Assembly (NCBI RefSeq): GCF_001742165.1
Contig: NZ_CP016442.1
Span: 1,798,001-1,862,000 of the forward strand
DNA: 64,000 bases
Reading direction: 5' to 3'
Source: Burkholderia stabilis
GTDB lineage: Bacteria > Pseudomonadota > Gammaproteobacteria > Burkholderiales > Burkholderiaceae
A program made the translations under genes and the position numbers. The number at the start of each line of letters is the position of its first letter. Positions within the stretch are counted from its first letter, which is position 1. Below are positions 45,212 to 56,615 of the stretch, in pieces. The notes under the pieces are model-generated. The model saw nothing but the letters and a program-made list of their open reading frames with translations, was not told the origin of the DNA and made no database searches.

Positions 45212-46711
45212 ATGAACGCTCATGCTCCCGTCGAACTGTCGAGCGCCGCGCGCGCGCAGCGCCAGCGCGAAGTCGTGCAGGCGCTGATGGCCGTGCTGCC
45301 GACGCACTGCCTGCTGTACCGCGACGAAGACACGGCGCCGTACGAATGCGACGGCCTGTCCGCCTACCGCCGCCTGCCGCTCGCGGTCGCGCTGCCCGAA
45401 ACGGAATCGCAGGTGCAACGGGTCGTGCAGATCTGCCGGCGCATGGAAGTGCCGATCGTGCCGCGCGGCGCGGGCACGAGCCTGTCGGGCGGCGCGCTGC
45501 CGATCGCGCTCGGCGTCGTGCTGTCGCTCGCGCGCTTCACGCGCATCGTCGAAGTCGATCCGTACGCGCGCACGGCGACCGTGCAGCCCGGCGTGCGCAA
45601 CCTCGCGATCTCGGAAGCTGCCGCGCCGTACGGCCTGTATTACGCGCCCGACCCGTCGTCACAGATCGCGTGCACGATCGGCGGCAACGTCGCGGAAAAT
45701 TCCGGCGGCGTCCATTGCCTGAAATACGGGCTGACCGTGCACAACGTGATGCGCGTGCGCGCGGTGACGATCGACGGCGAGATCGTCGAGTTCGGCTCGC
45801 TCGCGCTCGACACGCCGGGCCTCGACCTGCTCGCCGTGATGATCGGCAGCGAAGGGATGTTCGCGATCGTCACCGAAGTCACGGTGCGGCTGATCCCGAA
45901 GCCGCAGACCGCGCAACTCGTGATGGCGAGCTTCGACGACGTCGTCAAGGGTGGCGAGGCCGTCGCCGCGATCATCGCGTCGGGCATCATCCCGGCCGGG
46001 CTCGAAATGATGGACAAGCCGGCCACGCAGGCGGTCGAGGCGTTTACGCACGCCGGCTACGACCTCGACGCGAAAGCGATCCTGCTGTGCGAATCGGACG
46101 GCACGCCGGAGGAAGTCGCCGAAGAGATCGTGCGGATGACGGCCGTGCTGCGCGAGCACGGCGCGACGCGCATCCAGGTGTCGCGCAACGAACACGAGCG
46201 GCTGCGCTTCTGGTCGGGCCGCAAGAACGCATTCCCGGCAGCCGGCCGCATTTCCGCCGACTATTACTGCATGGACGGCACCGTGCCGCGCCGCGCGATC
46301 GGCCCGCTGCTCGCGCGCATCGAGCAACTGGAGACGCGCTACGGGCTGCGCTGCATCAACGTATTCCATGCGGGCGACGGCAACATGCACCCGCTGATCC
46401 TCTACAACGCGAACAATCCGGACGAACTGCACCGCGCCGAACAGTTCGGCGCGGAAATCCTGGAATGCTGCGTGGAATTCGGCGGCAGCGTGACGGGCGA
46501 ACACGGCGTCGGCATCGAGAAGCTCAATTCGATGTGCGTACAGTTCTCGCCGCAGGAGCGCGATGCGTTCTTCGCGGTCAAGCGCGCCTTCGATCCGGCA
46601 GGGCTGCTGAACCCGGACAAGGGCATCCCGACCCGCGCGCGCTGCGCCGAATACGGCCGCCAGCACGTGCGCGGCGGGTTGCTGCCGCACCCCGAGCTGC
46701 CGCGCTTCTGA
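45212..46711 (+). CDS. glcD: Glycolate oxidase subunit GlcD
   Basis: FAD-binding catalytic subunit of the membrane-associated glycolate dehydrogenase, which turns glycolate into glyoxylate. Motifs: VPRGAGTSLSGGALP (FAD), CTIGGNVAENSGGVHCLKYG (named by GGNVAENSGG), GSEGMFAIVTEVT, FHAGDGNMHP and TGEHGVGIEKL. 499 aa, exactly the E. coli length. The ATG at 45212 has GGAG upstream and begins 35 bp after the preceding dehydrogenase gene. Next in the series are glcE and glcF, completing the three-subunit enzyme. Confidence 0.95.
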   Translation: MNAHAPVELSSAARAQRQREVVQALMAVLPTHCLLYRDEDTAPYECDGLSAYRRLPLAVALPETESQVQRVVQICRRMEVPIVPRGAGTSLSGGALPIALGVVLSLARFTRIVEVDPYARTATVQPGVRNLAISEAAAPYGLYYAPDPSSQIACTIGGNVAENSGGVHCLKYGLTVHNVMRVRAVTIDGEIVEFGSLALDTPGLDLLAVMIGSEGMFAIVTEVTVRLIPKPQTAQLVMASFDDVVKGGEAVAAIIASGIIPAGLEMMDKPATQAVEAFTHAGYDLDAKAILLCESDGTPEEVAEEIVRMTAVLREHGATRIQVSRNEHERLRFWSGRKNAFPAAGRISADYYCMDGTVPRRAIGPLLARIEQLETRYGLRCINVFHAGDGNMHPLILYNANNPDELHRAEQFGAEILECCVEFGGSVTGEHGVGIEKLNSMCVQFSPQERDAFFAVKRAFDPAGLLNPDKGIPTRARCAEYGRQHVRGGLLPHPELPRF

Positions 46712-46895
46712 GCGTCGCGCGCGGTGCGCGGCCCGCGCCGGCGGCCGGCCGCTGCGGATTGCCGTGCCCGTGCGCCCCGTTCGCGCGGCGGCGCATGCAT
46801 GCTGTCCGAAATACGGGGCTTAGGGATAGTCGCGATGTGGATTCGCGCCACCCCGGTACAATCGACCGAACAACAAGTCGAGGCAGCAACAGAAC

Positions 46896-47984
46896 ATGGA
46901 AGAGGACGACATCGTCGCCGGATGGGCCGAGCGCATCCGCGCAGCCAGCGCCGACGGCCGGCCGCTGCGGATTCGCGGCGGCGGTACCAAGGACTGGTAC
47001 GGCCAGGCGCTCGAGGGCGAAATACTCGACACGCGCGCGTTTCAGGGCATCGTATCGTACGACCCGGCCGAACTCGTCGTCACGGTCCGCGCGGGCACGC
47101 CGCTCGCGCAGCTTGAAACCGTCCTCGCCGAGTGCGGCCAGATGCTGCCGTTCGAGCCGCCGCACTTCGGCCGCGCGGCCACCGTCGGCGGCTGCGTCGC
47201 GGCGGGCCTCGCGGGCCCGCGCCGCGCCACCTGCGGCGCACCGCGCGATTTCGTGCTCGGCGTCACGCTGATGAACGGCCGCGGCGAAATGCTGCGCTTC
47301 GGCGGGCAGGTCGTGAAAAACGTCGCCGGCTACGACGTGTCGCGGCTGATGGCCGGCGCGCTCGGCACGCTGGGCCTGATGCTCGACCTGTCGATCAAGG
47401 TGTTGCCGGTGCCCGTCGCCGAAATCACGCTGAAGTTCGAGATGACCGCGACCGACGCGGTGCGCAAGCTCAACGAATGGGGCGGCCACCCGCTGCCCGT
47501 CAGCGCGAGCGCATGGCGCAACGGCACGCTCGTGCTGCGCCTGTCGGGCGCCGAAGCGGCCGTCAAATCCGCGAAGACGCTGCTCGGCGGCGAAGTCGTC
47601 GACGCGGTCGAGGCCGAGCGGTTCTGGGCCGGACTGCGCGAGCATACCGACCCGTTCTTCAACGGCATCCCGCCCGGCTTTGCGCTGTGGCGCCTCGCGC
47701 TGCCGTCGATCACCGAACCGATGCACCTGCCCGGCACCCAGTTGATGGAATGGGGCGGCGCGCAGCGCTGGTGGATCACCGACGCCGATGCGCAGACCGT
47801 ACGCATGAGCGCGAAACAGGCAGGCGGCCACGCGACGCTGTTCCGCGCGGGTGACGCCTACGACCGCAGCGCGGGCGTATTCACGCCGCTCCCCGCCCCG
47901 ATGATGAAAATCCACCGCGGGCTGAAGGCCGCGTTCGATCCCGCGCGCATCTTCAACCGCGGCCGGCTCTACCCCGACCTCTGA
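46896..47984 (+). CDS. glcE: Glycolate oxidase subunit GlcE
   Basis: Second FAD-type subunit, shorter than GlcD. The N-terminal half contains LRIRGGGTKDWYG, VVTVRAGTPLAQLE, RAATVGGCVAAGLAGPRR and GGQVVKNVAGYDVSRLMAGALGTLG, named by its core VKNVAGYDV. The C-terminal part is reduced compared with GlcD and ends in FDPARIFNRGRLYPDL. 362 aa (E. coli 350). A 184-bp gap with no gene or clear terminator separates it from glcD; glcF begins seven bp after the stop. Confidence 0.95.
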   Translation: MEEDDIVAGWAERIRAASADGRPLRIRGGGTKDWYGQALEGEILDTRAFQGIVSYDPAELVVTVRAGTPLAQLETVLAECGQMLPFEPPHFGRAATVGGCVAAGLAGPRRATCGAPRDFVLGVTLMNGRGEMLRFGGQVVKNVAGYDVSRLMAGALGTLGLMLDLSIKVLPVPVAEITLKFEMTATDAVRKLNEWGGHPLPVSASAWRNGTLVLRLSGAEAAVKSAKTLLGGEVVDAVEAERFWAGLREHTDPFFNGIPPGFALWRLALPSITEPMHLPGTQLMEWGGAQRWWITDADAQTVRMSAKQAGGHATLFRAGDAYDRSAGVFTPLPAPMMKIHRGLKAAFDPARIFNRGRLYPDL

Positions 47985-47991
47985 GGGCTCG

Positions 47992-49218
47992 ATGCAAACG
48001 AACCTCGCCGATTTCATCCGCAACACGCCCGACGGCGACGAGGCCGACGCCATCCTGCGCAAGTGCGTGCATTGCGGCTTCTGCACGGCGACCTGCCCGA
48101 CCTACCAGTTGCTCGGCGACGAGCTCGACGGCCCGCGCGGGCGCATCTACCTGATCAAGCAGATGGTCGAAGGCGCGAACGTCACGCGCAGCACGCAGCA
48201 GCACCTCGACCGCTGCCTCACGTGCCGCAGTTGCGAGACGACCTGCCCGTCGGGCGTCCAGTACGGCCGGCTCGTCGAGATCGGCCGCAAGCACGTCGAG
48301 GCGCAGGTGCAGCGCCCCGTGCAGCAACGTCTCATGCGCCGCGTGCTCGCGAGCTTCGTGCCGAACGCCGCGCTGTTCTCGCCGGTGATGCGGCTCGGCC
48401 AGCACGTGCGGCCGCTGCTGCCGAAGCGGCTGCGCGACAAGGTGCCGCCGCGCACGCGGCTGCTCGAATGGCCGCACCGCACGCATACGCGCAAGATGCT
48501 GATGCTCGGCGGCTGCGTGCAGCCGTCGATGCTGCCGAACATCAACATCGCGACCGCGCGCGTGCTCGACGCGCTCGGCATCGAGACGGTCGTCGCGCCC
48601 GACGCAGGCTGCTGTGGTGCGATCCGCCTGCACCTGAACTATCACGACGAGGCGCTCGACGACGCGCGCCGCAACATCGACGCGTGGTGGCCCCATGTCG
48701 AACAGGGCGCCGAGGCGATCGTGATGAATGCGTCGGGCTGCGGCGCGACGGTGCTCGAATACGCGCACCTGCTGCGCGACGACCCGGCCTACGCGGAGAA
48801 GGCGCAGCGCATCGTCTCGCTGACACGCGACATCTCCGACGTGCTGCTCGCCTTCGAGGCCGAGCTTGCGACGCTCGCGCGGCGCCGCGCGATCCATACC
48901 GTCGCGTACCACCCGCCGTGCACGCTGCAGCACGGCCAGCAGTCGCACGGCAAGGTCGAAAGGCTGCTCGAGACGCTCGGCATCGACGTGCGGCTGCCGG
49001 CCGACAGTCATCTGTGCTGCGGCTCGGCCGGCACGTATTCGCTGACGCAGCCATCGCTGTCGTACAAGTTGCGCAAGCAGAAGCTGCTGAAGCTGCAGGC
49101 GCTCGAACCGCAGATGATCGTCTCCGGCAACATCGGCTGCATCGCGCACCTGCAGAGCGGCACGCAGATTCCGGTCGCGCACTGGGTCCAGCTCGTCGAG
49201 CATCTGCTGTACGGCTAG
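47992..49218 (+). CDS. glcF: Glycolate oxidase iron-sulfur subunit GlcF
   Basis: Electron-transfer subunit linking GlcDE to the respiratory chain. Two 4Fe-4S motifs are present: CVHCGFCTATCPTYQ (about 24-38) and CLTCRSCETTCPSG (about 75-88). The C-terminal half has two CCG-type domains, seen in GGCVQPSMLPNIN, DAGCCGAIRLH and HLCCGSAGTYSLTQ. 408 aa (E. coli 407). It lies seven bp after glcE, so the two are surely co-transcribed. No regulator glcC is in the window. Confidence 0.96.
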   Translation: MQTNLADFIRNTPDGDEADAILRKCVHCGFCTATCPTYQLLGDELDGPRGRIYLIKQMVEGANVTRSTQQHLDRCLTCRSCETTCPSGVQYGRLVEIGRKHVEAQVQRPVQQRLMRRVLASFVPNAALFSPVMRLGQHVRPLLPKRLRDKVPPRTRLLEWPHRTHTRKMLMLGGCVQPSMLPNINIATARVLDALGIETVVAPDAGCCGAIRLHLNYHDEALDDARRNIDAWWPHVEQGAEAIVMNASGCGATVLEYAHLLRDDPAYAEKAQRIVSLTRDISDVLLAFEAELATLARRRAIHTVAYHPPCTLQHGQQSHGKVERLLETLGIDVRLPADSHLCCGSAGTYSLTQPSLSYKLRKQKLLKLQALEPQMIVSGNIGCIAHLQSGTQIPVAHWVQLVEHLLYG

Positions 49219-49257
49219 GGCAACGAGCGGTCGAAGCCGGGCCGCACGCGGCGTCCG

Positions 49258-49263
49258 TATAAT
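49258..49263 (+). promoter_or_regulatory. -10 box before yggS
   Basis: TATAAT 74 bp before the chosen yggS ATG. An in-frame ATG at 49262 overlaps this box and so would not be in the transcript. -35 is weak. Confidence 0.5.
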
Positions 49264-49336
49264 GGGCGAATCGATGCGCCGCGTGTCGCGGCGCATCCGC
49301 TTGATGCCCGCTTCCGTGCCTGCCTTCGTGCCCGTC

Positions 49337-50035
49337 ATGTCCGATCTCGCCGCCCGCCTCGAATCCGTTCATCGCCGCATCGCCGACGCCGCCCGCGCGG
49401 CCGGCCGCGATCCCGCCACCGTCTCGCTGCTCGCCGTCTCGAAGACGTTTCCCGCCGACGACGTGCGCGCCGCGCACGCGGCCGGGCAACGCGCGTTCGG
49501 CGAAAACTACGTGCAGGAATCGATCGACAAGATCGACGCGCTCGCCGATCTGCGCGCGTCGCTCGAATGGCATTTCATCGGGCCGCTGCAATCGAACAAG
49601 ACGCGACCGGTCGCCGAGCGCTTCGACTGGGTCCATTCGGTCGACCGGCTAAAGATCGCGCAACGCCTGTCGGAACAACGCCCCGCGCACCTGCCGCCGC
49701 TCAACGTGTGCGTCCAGGTGAACATCAGCGGCGAGGCGTCGAAGAGCGGCGTCGCGCCGGCCGACGTGGCCGACGTCGCGCGCGCGGTCAGCGCGCTGCC
49801 GTCGCTGCGGCTGCGCGGCCTGATGGCGATTCCCGAACCGGCCGGCGACACCGAAGCGCAACGCGCGCCGCATCGCGCGCTGCGCGCGCTGTTCGACGCA
49901 TTGCGTGCCGGCGGCCTGCCGCTCGACACGTTGTCGATGGGCATGTCCGCCGATCTCGACGCGGCCGTGCTCGAAGGCGCGACGATCGTGCGCGTCGGCA
50001 CCGCGATCTTCGGCGCGCGCGATTACTCGCACTGA
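49337..50035 (+). CDS. yggS: YggS family pyridoxal 5'-phosphate homeostasis protein
   Basis: PLP-binding alanine-racemase-like barrel that buffers PLP in the cytoplasm; loss upsets amino-acid and B6 pools. The PLP lysine lies in [10 protein letters not shown] (about residue 36), followed by [24 protein letters not shown] and the phosphate-binding [12 protein letters not shown] and [11 protein letters not shown]. 232 aa from the ATG at 49337. An upstream start at 49262 is rejected because it overlaps a -10 box. proC follows after 53 bp; yggS-proC is a conserved pair. Confidence 0.95.
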   Translation: MSDLAARLESVHRRIADAARAAGRDPATVSLLAVSKTFPADDVRAAHAAGQRAFGENYVQESIDKIDALADLRASLEWHFIGPLQSNKTRPVAERFDWVHSVDRLKIAQRLSEQRPAHLPPLNVCVQVNISGEASKSGVAPADVADVARAVSALPSLRLRGLMAIPEPAGDTEAQRAPHRALRALFDALRAGGLPLDTLSMGMSADLDAAVLEGATIVRVGTAIFGARDYSH

Positions 50036-50088
50036 ACGCCGCCCCCTTTTTCGCCTTTCCGTTCACTCACTCGCTCAATCCGGACATC

Positions 50089-50901
50089 ATGAAAATCGCA
50101 TTCATCGGCGGCGGCAACATGGCCGCGGCCCTGATCGGCGGCCTGATCAAGCGCGGCGTCGCCGCCGACGGCCTGTATGCCATCGACGTCAACGAGGACG
50201 CCCGCGCGCGCACCGCGCAGCAATTCGGCGTGCGCACCGGCGCGGCCATCGACGCGACCCTCGCCGATTACGACGCGGTCGTGCTCGCGGTGAAGCCGCA
50301 GGTGCTGAAGGACGTCGCGCAGGCGCTCGCGCCGCACCTGACGTCGCAGCTCGTGATCAGCATCGCGGCCGGCATCCGCGGCACGGACCTCGCGCGCTGG
50401 CTCGGCGATTACGCGCGCGTCGTGCGTACGATGCCGAACACGCCTGCGCTCGTCGGCATGGGCGTGACGGGCCTCGCCGCGCTGCCGGGCGTCGACGCGG
50501 CAGGCCGCGAGCTCGCATCGAACGTGCTCGGCGCGGTCGGCGAGATCGTATGGTTCGACGACGAATCGCAGATCGACGCCGTCACGGCCATTTCGGGCAG
50601 CGGCCCTGCGTACGTGTTCTATTTCATCGAAGCGCTGCAGGAAGCCGCACGCCGTCTCGGCATGAACGACGAACAGGGCCGCGCGCTCGCGGTCGCGACG
50701 TTCACGGGCGCCGCGCAACTCGCCGCGCAGTCGGGCGAGCCGGCGAGCGTGCTGCGCGAGCGCGTGACGTCGAAGGGCGGCACGACGGCCGCCGCGCTCG
50801 CGTCGTTCGATGCGCAAGGCGTGAAGGAAGCGATCGTGCGCGGCGCGCTCGCGGCCGAGGCGCGTGCGAAGGAGATGGGCGACGAACTCGGCCGCGCGTA
50901 A
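50089..50901 (+). CDS. proC: Pyrroline-5-carboxylate reductase
   Basis: Last step of proline synthesis. The N-terminal Rossmann motif is FIGGGNMAAALIGGL (residues 5-19); VLAVKPQVLKDV, VVRTMPNTPALVG and the C-terminal SGSGPAYVFYFIEAL and LRERVTSKGGTTAAAL are the P5CR signature. 270 aa, normal. It lies downstream of yggS on the same strand. A bidirectional terminator 37 bp after the stop separates it from convergent ubiA. Confidence 0.97.
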   Translation: MKIAFIGGGNMAAALIGGLIKRGVAADGLYAIDVNEDARARTAQQFGVRTGAAIDATLADYDAVVLAVKPQVLKDVAQALAPHLTSQLVISIAAGIRGTDLARWLGDYARVVRTMPNTPALVGMGVTGLAALPGVDAAGRELASNVLGAVGEIVWFDDESQIDAVTAISGSGPAYVFYFIEALQEAARRLGMNDEQGRALAVATFTGAAQLAAQSGEPASVLRERVTSKGGTTAAALASFDAQGVKEAIVRGALAAEARAKEMGDELGRA

Positions 50902-50938
50902 GCGCGCCGGCGGTGCCGGATGCGTCGGCACCGGACGT

Positions 50939-50966
50939 AAAAAAAGCGGCCATCGGGCCGCTTTTT
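50939..50966. terminator. Bidirectional terminator between proC and ubiA
   Basis: AAAAAAAGCGGCC and GGCCGCTTTTT around a 4-nt loop, with A and T runs on the two sides. Confidence 0.9.
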
Positions 50967-50998
50967 CATTGGCAACGCGCGCCGGCGCGCCACTGCGT

Positions 50999-51862
50999 TC
51001 AGTTGCCGGCCAGCAGGTAATGCGCGGCGATCCCGGCGAACAGCACGCCGCCGAGCCAGTTGTTGTGCCGGAACGCCGCGAAGCACGGCATCCGCTCGCG
51101 ATCCTTGATCAGCGTGTAGTGATACAGCGCGCAGCCGACCGCCGCCGCCCAGCCGGCCCAGTACGCGAGGCCGAAGCCGAGCGTCACGCCGATCCACACG
51201 TAGACGCCGAGCGTCACCGCATAGCACGCCATCACGGCCGCGACGTCGAAGCGGCCGAACGTCAGCGCGGACGTGCGGATGCCAATCTTGATGTCGTCGT
51301 CGCGATCGACCATCGCGTATTCGGTGTCGTACGCGACCGACCAGAAGATGTTCGCGACCAGCATCACCCACGCGATCGTCGGCACCGCGTCCTGCACGGC
51401 CGCGAACGCCATCGGGATGCCGAAGCCGAACGCGATGCCGAGGTACGCCTGCGGAATCGCGAAGAAGCGCTTCATGAACGGATACGAGCCCGCGATGAAC
51501 AGCGCGACGACGGACAGCTCTTTCGTCAGCGTATTGAGCGGCAGGATCAGCAGGAATGCGAGAAACGACAGCCCCACCGCGATCGCGACGGCTTCCCATG
51601 CGCGGATCTTGCCCGACGTCAGCGGCCGGTCGGCCGTGCGCTTCACGTGGCGGTCGAAATCGCGGTCGGCGTAGTCGTTCATCGCACAGCCGGCCGAGCG
51701 CATCAGCAGCGTACCGAGCGTGAAGATCACGAGCAAGGGCCAGCGTGGGTGGCCGTCCGACGCGATCCACAGCGCATTGAGCGTCGGCCAGAGCAGCAGC
51801 AGGCTGCCGATCGGCTTGTCCATCCGAACGAGCCGCAGATACAGGGGAAAGCGGGCAAGCAT
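50999..51862 (-). CDS. ubiA: 4-hydroxybenzoate polyprenyltransferase
   Basis: Integral membrane prenyltransferase that attaches the polyprenyl chain to 4-hydroxybenzoate in ubiquinone synthesis. The first Asp-rich motif is [15 protein letters not shown] (about residues 68-82) and the second is [14 protein letters not shown] (about 188-201). Eight or nine hydrophobic helices are visible. The ATG at 51862 gives 287 aa (E. coli 290); ten more residues from 51892 look non-native. The 253 bp from 51863 to 52115 hold no gene. Confidence 0.95.
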   Translation of the reverse strand: MLARFPLYLRLVRMDKPIGSLLLLWPTLNALWIASDGHPRWPLLVIFTLGTLLMRSAGCAMNDYADRDFDRHVKRTADRPLTSGKIRAWEAVAIAVGLSFLAFLLILPLNTLTKELSVVALFIAGSYPFMKRFFAIPQAYLGIAFGFGIPMAFAAVQDAVPTIAWVMLVANIFWSVAYDTEYAMVDRDDDIKIGIRTSALTFGRFDVAAVMACYAVTLGVYVWIGVTLGFGLAYWAGWAAAVGCALYHYTLIKDRERMPCFAAFRHNNWLGGVLFAGIAAHYLLAGN

Positions 51863-52115
51863 GGCGAAGCACCGGGAAGATAACCCCGGCATTTTAGAGC
51901 CGAGCGGCGCTCCGCGTCATGTCGGCGCGGGGTGCGGCCGGTAGCCGCCGGACGCGGACTGGCCGCCGCGGCCCGCGGCACATGGCCGCGCCGCGATGCG
52001 TGGATATCAAGGGACAGATACGAAACGAATGCGGATCGACGCGTTCGGCACACCGGCCGCGATTTGGTCCGATACGGGCCGACCGGCCAGGGCCCATGCC
52101 CGCGTTGGGCAGACG

Positions 52116-53024
52116 CTACGCACCGGCATCGCAGGTCGGCCGCTCCGCCGAATGCGTGTGCTCGTGCAACGCGCCCGGAATGAACGTCTGTCCGAGACCG
52201 CCTTCGCCGAGCCACGCGCGGGTCCGCTCGGCCGCGAGTTCGATCAACTCCTTGCACCGCGTGTAGTCGTATGGCGAGACGTCGAGCGGACATAGGGGCG
52301 GCACCACGCAGATCGCAGCACGACTTTGGTAGAACGCCAGATCGCGCACGAGCTGGCGCGCGATCACGAGCGTCAGCGCATGCATCGCCTGCGCGATCGC
52401 GCTTCCCGGCGGCTTGCGCAGCGCGCACGCGAAGCCGGCCGGCAGCACGACGATGCGCGTCGCGCCCCGCGCGACGGCAATCGAGATCGGCGTATTGTTC
52501 GCGACGCCGCCATCGACCATCAGTCGATCGTCGATCCGCACCGGCGGAAACACGCCGGGGATCGCCGCGCTGGCGAGCACGGCATCGACGACGAGGCCCG
52601 ACGAAAGCACGATTTCGTTGCCGCTGAGCATGTCGGTTGCAACGACGTGCAGCGGCAGCGACGCGCGCTCCACGTACTGATACCGCAAATGCCTTTCCAG
52701 CAGCATTCGCAGCGCGGTCGCCTCGACGAGGTGTGCGCGGTTCTGCAGAACCGTCCTGAGCAGGCCGAGCATCGAAAACGGCATGATGTCGCGCCGGCGG
52801 ATGTTGCACCACAGCGCTTCGAGCTTCGCGACGCCATCGCCGTCGGGCTGCCCGGCGAAATACGCGGCGTTGATCGCACCGGCGGATGCGCCGACCACGA
52901 AGTCGGGCCGCTCACCGTGGTTGAGCAGTTCGCGCAGCATGCCCACCTCGATCGCACCGAGGCTGCCCCCGCCTGCAAAGACGAAAGCGGTCCGTTCCGG
53001 ACGCGCGCTTCGATCGAGGGCCAT
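52116..53024 (-). CDS. Patatin-like phospholipase / RssA-type serine hydrolase
   Basis: Ser-Asp dyad lipid hydrolase of the patatin family. The oxyanion hole GGGSLGAIEVG (about residues 18-28), the nucleophile elbow GASAG (about 43-47) and the catalytic Asp in LMVDGGVANNTP (about 166) are in the expected order and intact. No signal peptide, so it is cytoplasmic or type-secreted by other means. 302 aa; the ATG at 53024 has GGGAG six nt upstream, which decides the start over a longer frame reaching 53243. The C-terminal tail is His/Thr-rich and varies in the family. Substrate unknown. Confidence 0.92.
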   Translation of the reverse strand: MALDRSARPERTAFVFAGGGSLGAIEVGMLRELLNHGERPDFVVGASAGAINAAYFAGQPDGDGVAKLEALWCNIRRRDIMPFSMLGLLRTVLQNRAHLVEATALRMLLERHLRYQYVERASLPLHVVATDMLSGNEIVLSSGLVVDAVLASAAIPGVFPPVRIDDRLMVDGGVANNTPISIAVARGATRIVVLPAGFACALRKPPGSAIAQAMHALTLVIARQLVRDLAFYQSRAAICVVPPLCPLDVSPYDYTRCKELIELAAERTRAWLGEGGLGQTFIPGALHEHTHSAERPTCDAGA

Positions 53025-53514
53025 GGTTGTCTCCCTTACCGGGCCAGCAGAGAAGGATGAACGCTGAAGTCTGCGATACAGATTCGCACAAATCGGCAGG
53101 CCGCTCAACGTGCAACATGCCGCCCACTTTCGGTTGATCGGGACGGTCGATAGCGCAATTTCCGCGTTACTCAACCAGGTCAGCCCATGCACCCAACGGT
53201 AAGCAGGCCGGCAGATCTTTGCCCGCATGGCGAAAGCGCCCATGCATTTCCGGGAGACCAGGACGACACATCTGCTGATTCAGGCGCAATGAGCACGCAG
53301 CGGCCAGTTGGCGTGACAGGCCCTCCACGATTTCCTTGCGGCCCTTGTGCCGATGCCGATCCTGATCCGTGTGGCATTTCGCCTCCCGATCATCATCAAG
53401 ATTCCTGATTAATCACGCCAGGCCCGAAAAAAGTGTATCGGGTAATTCGCATGCCGCGTGCGTCCGGCATCCGTGCGCGGCTCGCCGTTGCGGGCGTCGC
53501 GCGAAACAGCGCGC
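53025..53514. other. Intergenic region upstream of the patatin-like gene
   Basis: 490 bp without a convincing gene; short open frames on both strands lack ribosome binding sites or family-like content. It must hold the promoter of the patatin-like gene, but no clear hexamer pair was found. Confidence 0.45.
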
Positions 53515-53679
53515 TCAGCCGCCGGCAACCGGCGCGAACGCGTGCAGCGCCTGCGCAACCAGCACGGCCGCACCGCCACCGACGATTGCAAAACCGACGA
53601 AACGCCGCGCCATCGTGGCCGGGGCGCGCGTCACCGGCGCCGCGAACGCGGCGCGCATGTCCAGCATCATTTGCGTCAT
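53515..53679 (-). CDS. Small predicted membrane protein downstream of katG (54 aa)
   Basis: ATG-started frame with AAGGAG nine nt upstream, one of the best ribosome binding sites in the window. The first 26 residues are amphipathic or basic (MTQMMLDMRAAFAAP, then TMARR), followed by one hydrophobic segment VGFAIVGGGAAVLVAQAL (about 28-45) suited to a single membrane helix. No family recognised. It lies 108 bp after katG on the same strand, but a terminator sits between, so it probably has its own promoter. Confidence 0.5.
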   Translation of the reverse strand: MTQMMLDMRAAFAAPVTRAPATMARRFVGFAIVGGGAAVLVAQALHAFAPVAGG

Positions 53680-53708
53680 GGTCGTCACTCCTTCGACGAG
53701 ACATCTGT

Positions 53709-53742
53709 TAAAAAAAACGGCCGGTCGTTCGACCGGCCGTTT
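53709..53742 (-). terminator. Terminator after katG
   Basis: ACGGCCGGTC (53717-53726) and GACCGGCCGT (53731-53740) with a 4-nt loop. The minus strand continues into a run of seven to eight U. Confidence 0.92.
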
Positions 53743-53787
53743 CGCGTTGCTGCGTTACCGCATCACGATGCGGCAACACGCATGCAC

Positions 53788-56049
<2,262 letters not shown>

Positions 56050-56094
56050 TCATTGCGGGGATAAGAAACGAAACAGGCAGGTCCTCCTGTCGTG

Positions 56095-56223
56095 CTACGG
56101 GATGTCGTGCGTGACCTTCGATGCGCGCTTCCCGTGCGTGGCGCCGCAGGCGCGGCGCTCCGGGAAACGGCGGCCGGCAGGCGTGGCGCCGGCGATGCGT
56201 GCGGTTTTCCGTGTTTCGGACAT
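56095..56223 (-). CDS. Possible small basic protein upstream of katG (42 aa)
   Basis: ATG frame of 42 codons with GAGGGAG seven nt upstream. The product is Arg/Ala/Thr-rich (starts MSETRKTARIAG) with two Cys-poor halves and no hydrophobic segment; nothing is recognised. It lies 66 bp downstream of another small ORF and about 120 bp before katG, all leftward. The ribosome binding site is the main support; composition is close to random GC-rich sequence. Confidence 0.3.
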   Translation of the reverse strand: MSETRKTARIAGATPAGRRFPERRACGATHGKRASKVTHDIP

Positions 56224-56289
56224 GCAATGCTCCCTCATGGCTTGGCGACGGGTGAATCGGGGGAACACAGGACCGGCATGCGGCGGCAC

Positions 56290-56427
56290 TCATCCGCCAT
56301 ACACACGGTCCGCCAGGTACGCGAACGCAATCGGGCGCAGGCTGCGCACCGCAGCCCTGGCGCGATATACGACCTCGTCGCGCGACGGGATGTTCCGCTG
56401 CGCATGCTGCAATACCGACCGCATCAT
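56290..56427 (-). CDS. Small protein between oxyR and katG (45 aa)
   Basis: ATG frame of 45 codons preceded by AAGGAGGATGTC, close to a perfect Shine-Dalgarno. The product starts MMRSVLQHAQRNIPSRDEVV and ends AFAYLADRVYGG, basic with an amphipathic middle (YRARAAVRSLRPIAFAYL). No family recognised. It is the first frame after the candidate TTCAAA-N17-TAGAAT promoter, so it would lead the transcript that continues to katG. Confidence 0.5.
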   Translation of the reverse strand: MMRSVLQHAQRNIPSRDEVVYRARAAVRSLRPIAFAYLADRVYGG

Positions 56428-56496
56428 GACATCCTCCTTTGACGCTTGCATTCCGAGTGTGAACCGAGCGCCGACACGACGCGATCCACGTAGAGG

Positions 56497-56525
56497 ATTC
56501 TATCTACATCTATCAATTATTTGAA
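56497..56525 (-). promoter_or_regulatory. Candidate promoter of the small-ORF/katG transcript
   Basis: Minus strand TTCAAA (56525-56520), 17-bp spacer, TAGAAT (56502-56497), in an AT-rich island (56497-56560) that stands out in this GC-rich DNA. Direct repeats of TCTATC at 56499 and 56509 overlap it and may be regulator contacts. Confidence 0.55.
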
Positions 56526-56560
56526 TTTGATTAATTTCATCTATGCGATAGAGAAAAATA

Positions 56561-56581
56561 AACGGGGTCGCAAACCCCGTT
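56561..56581 (-). terminator. Terminator after oxyR
   Basis: AACGGGGT and ACCCCGTT around CGCAA; the minus strand continues into a U-rich stretch. It separates oxyR from the downstream small ORFs and katG. Confidence 0.85.
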
Positions 56582-56615
56582 CATCATGCTGTCGCATGGG
56601 CATGCCGCAGCCCGT

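Noticed and set aside
53187..53408. 73-codon rightward frame upstream of the patatin-like gene
   Set aside because: Pro/Ser/Asp-rich, no ribosome binding site and no recognisable family.
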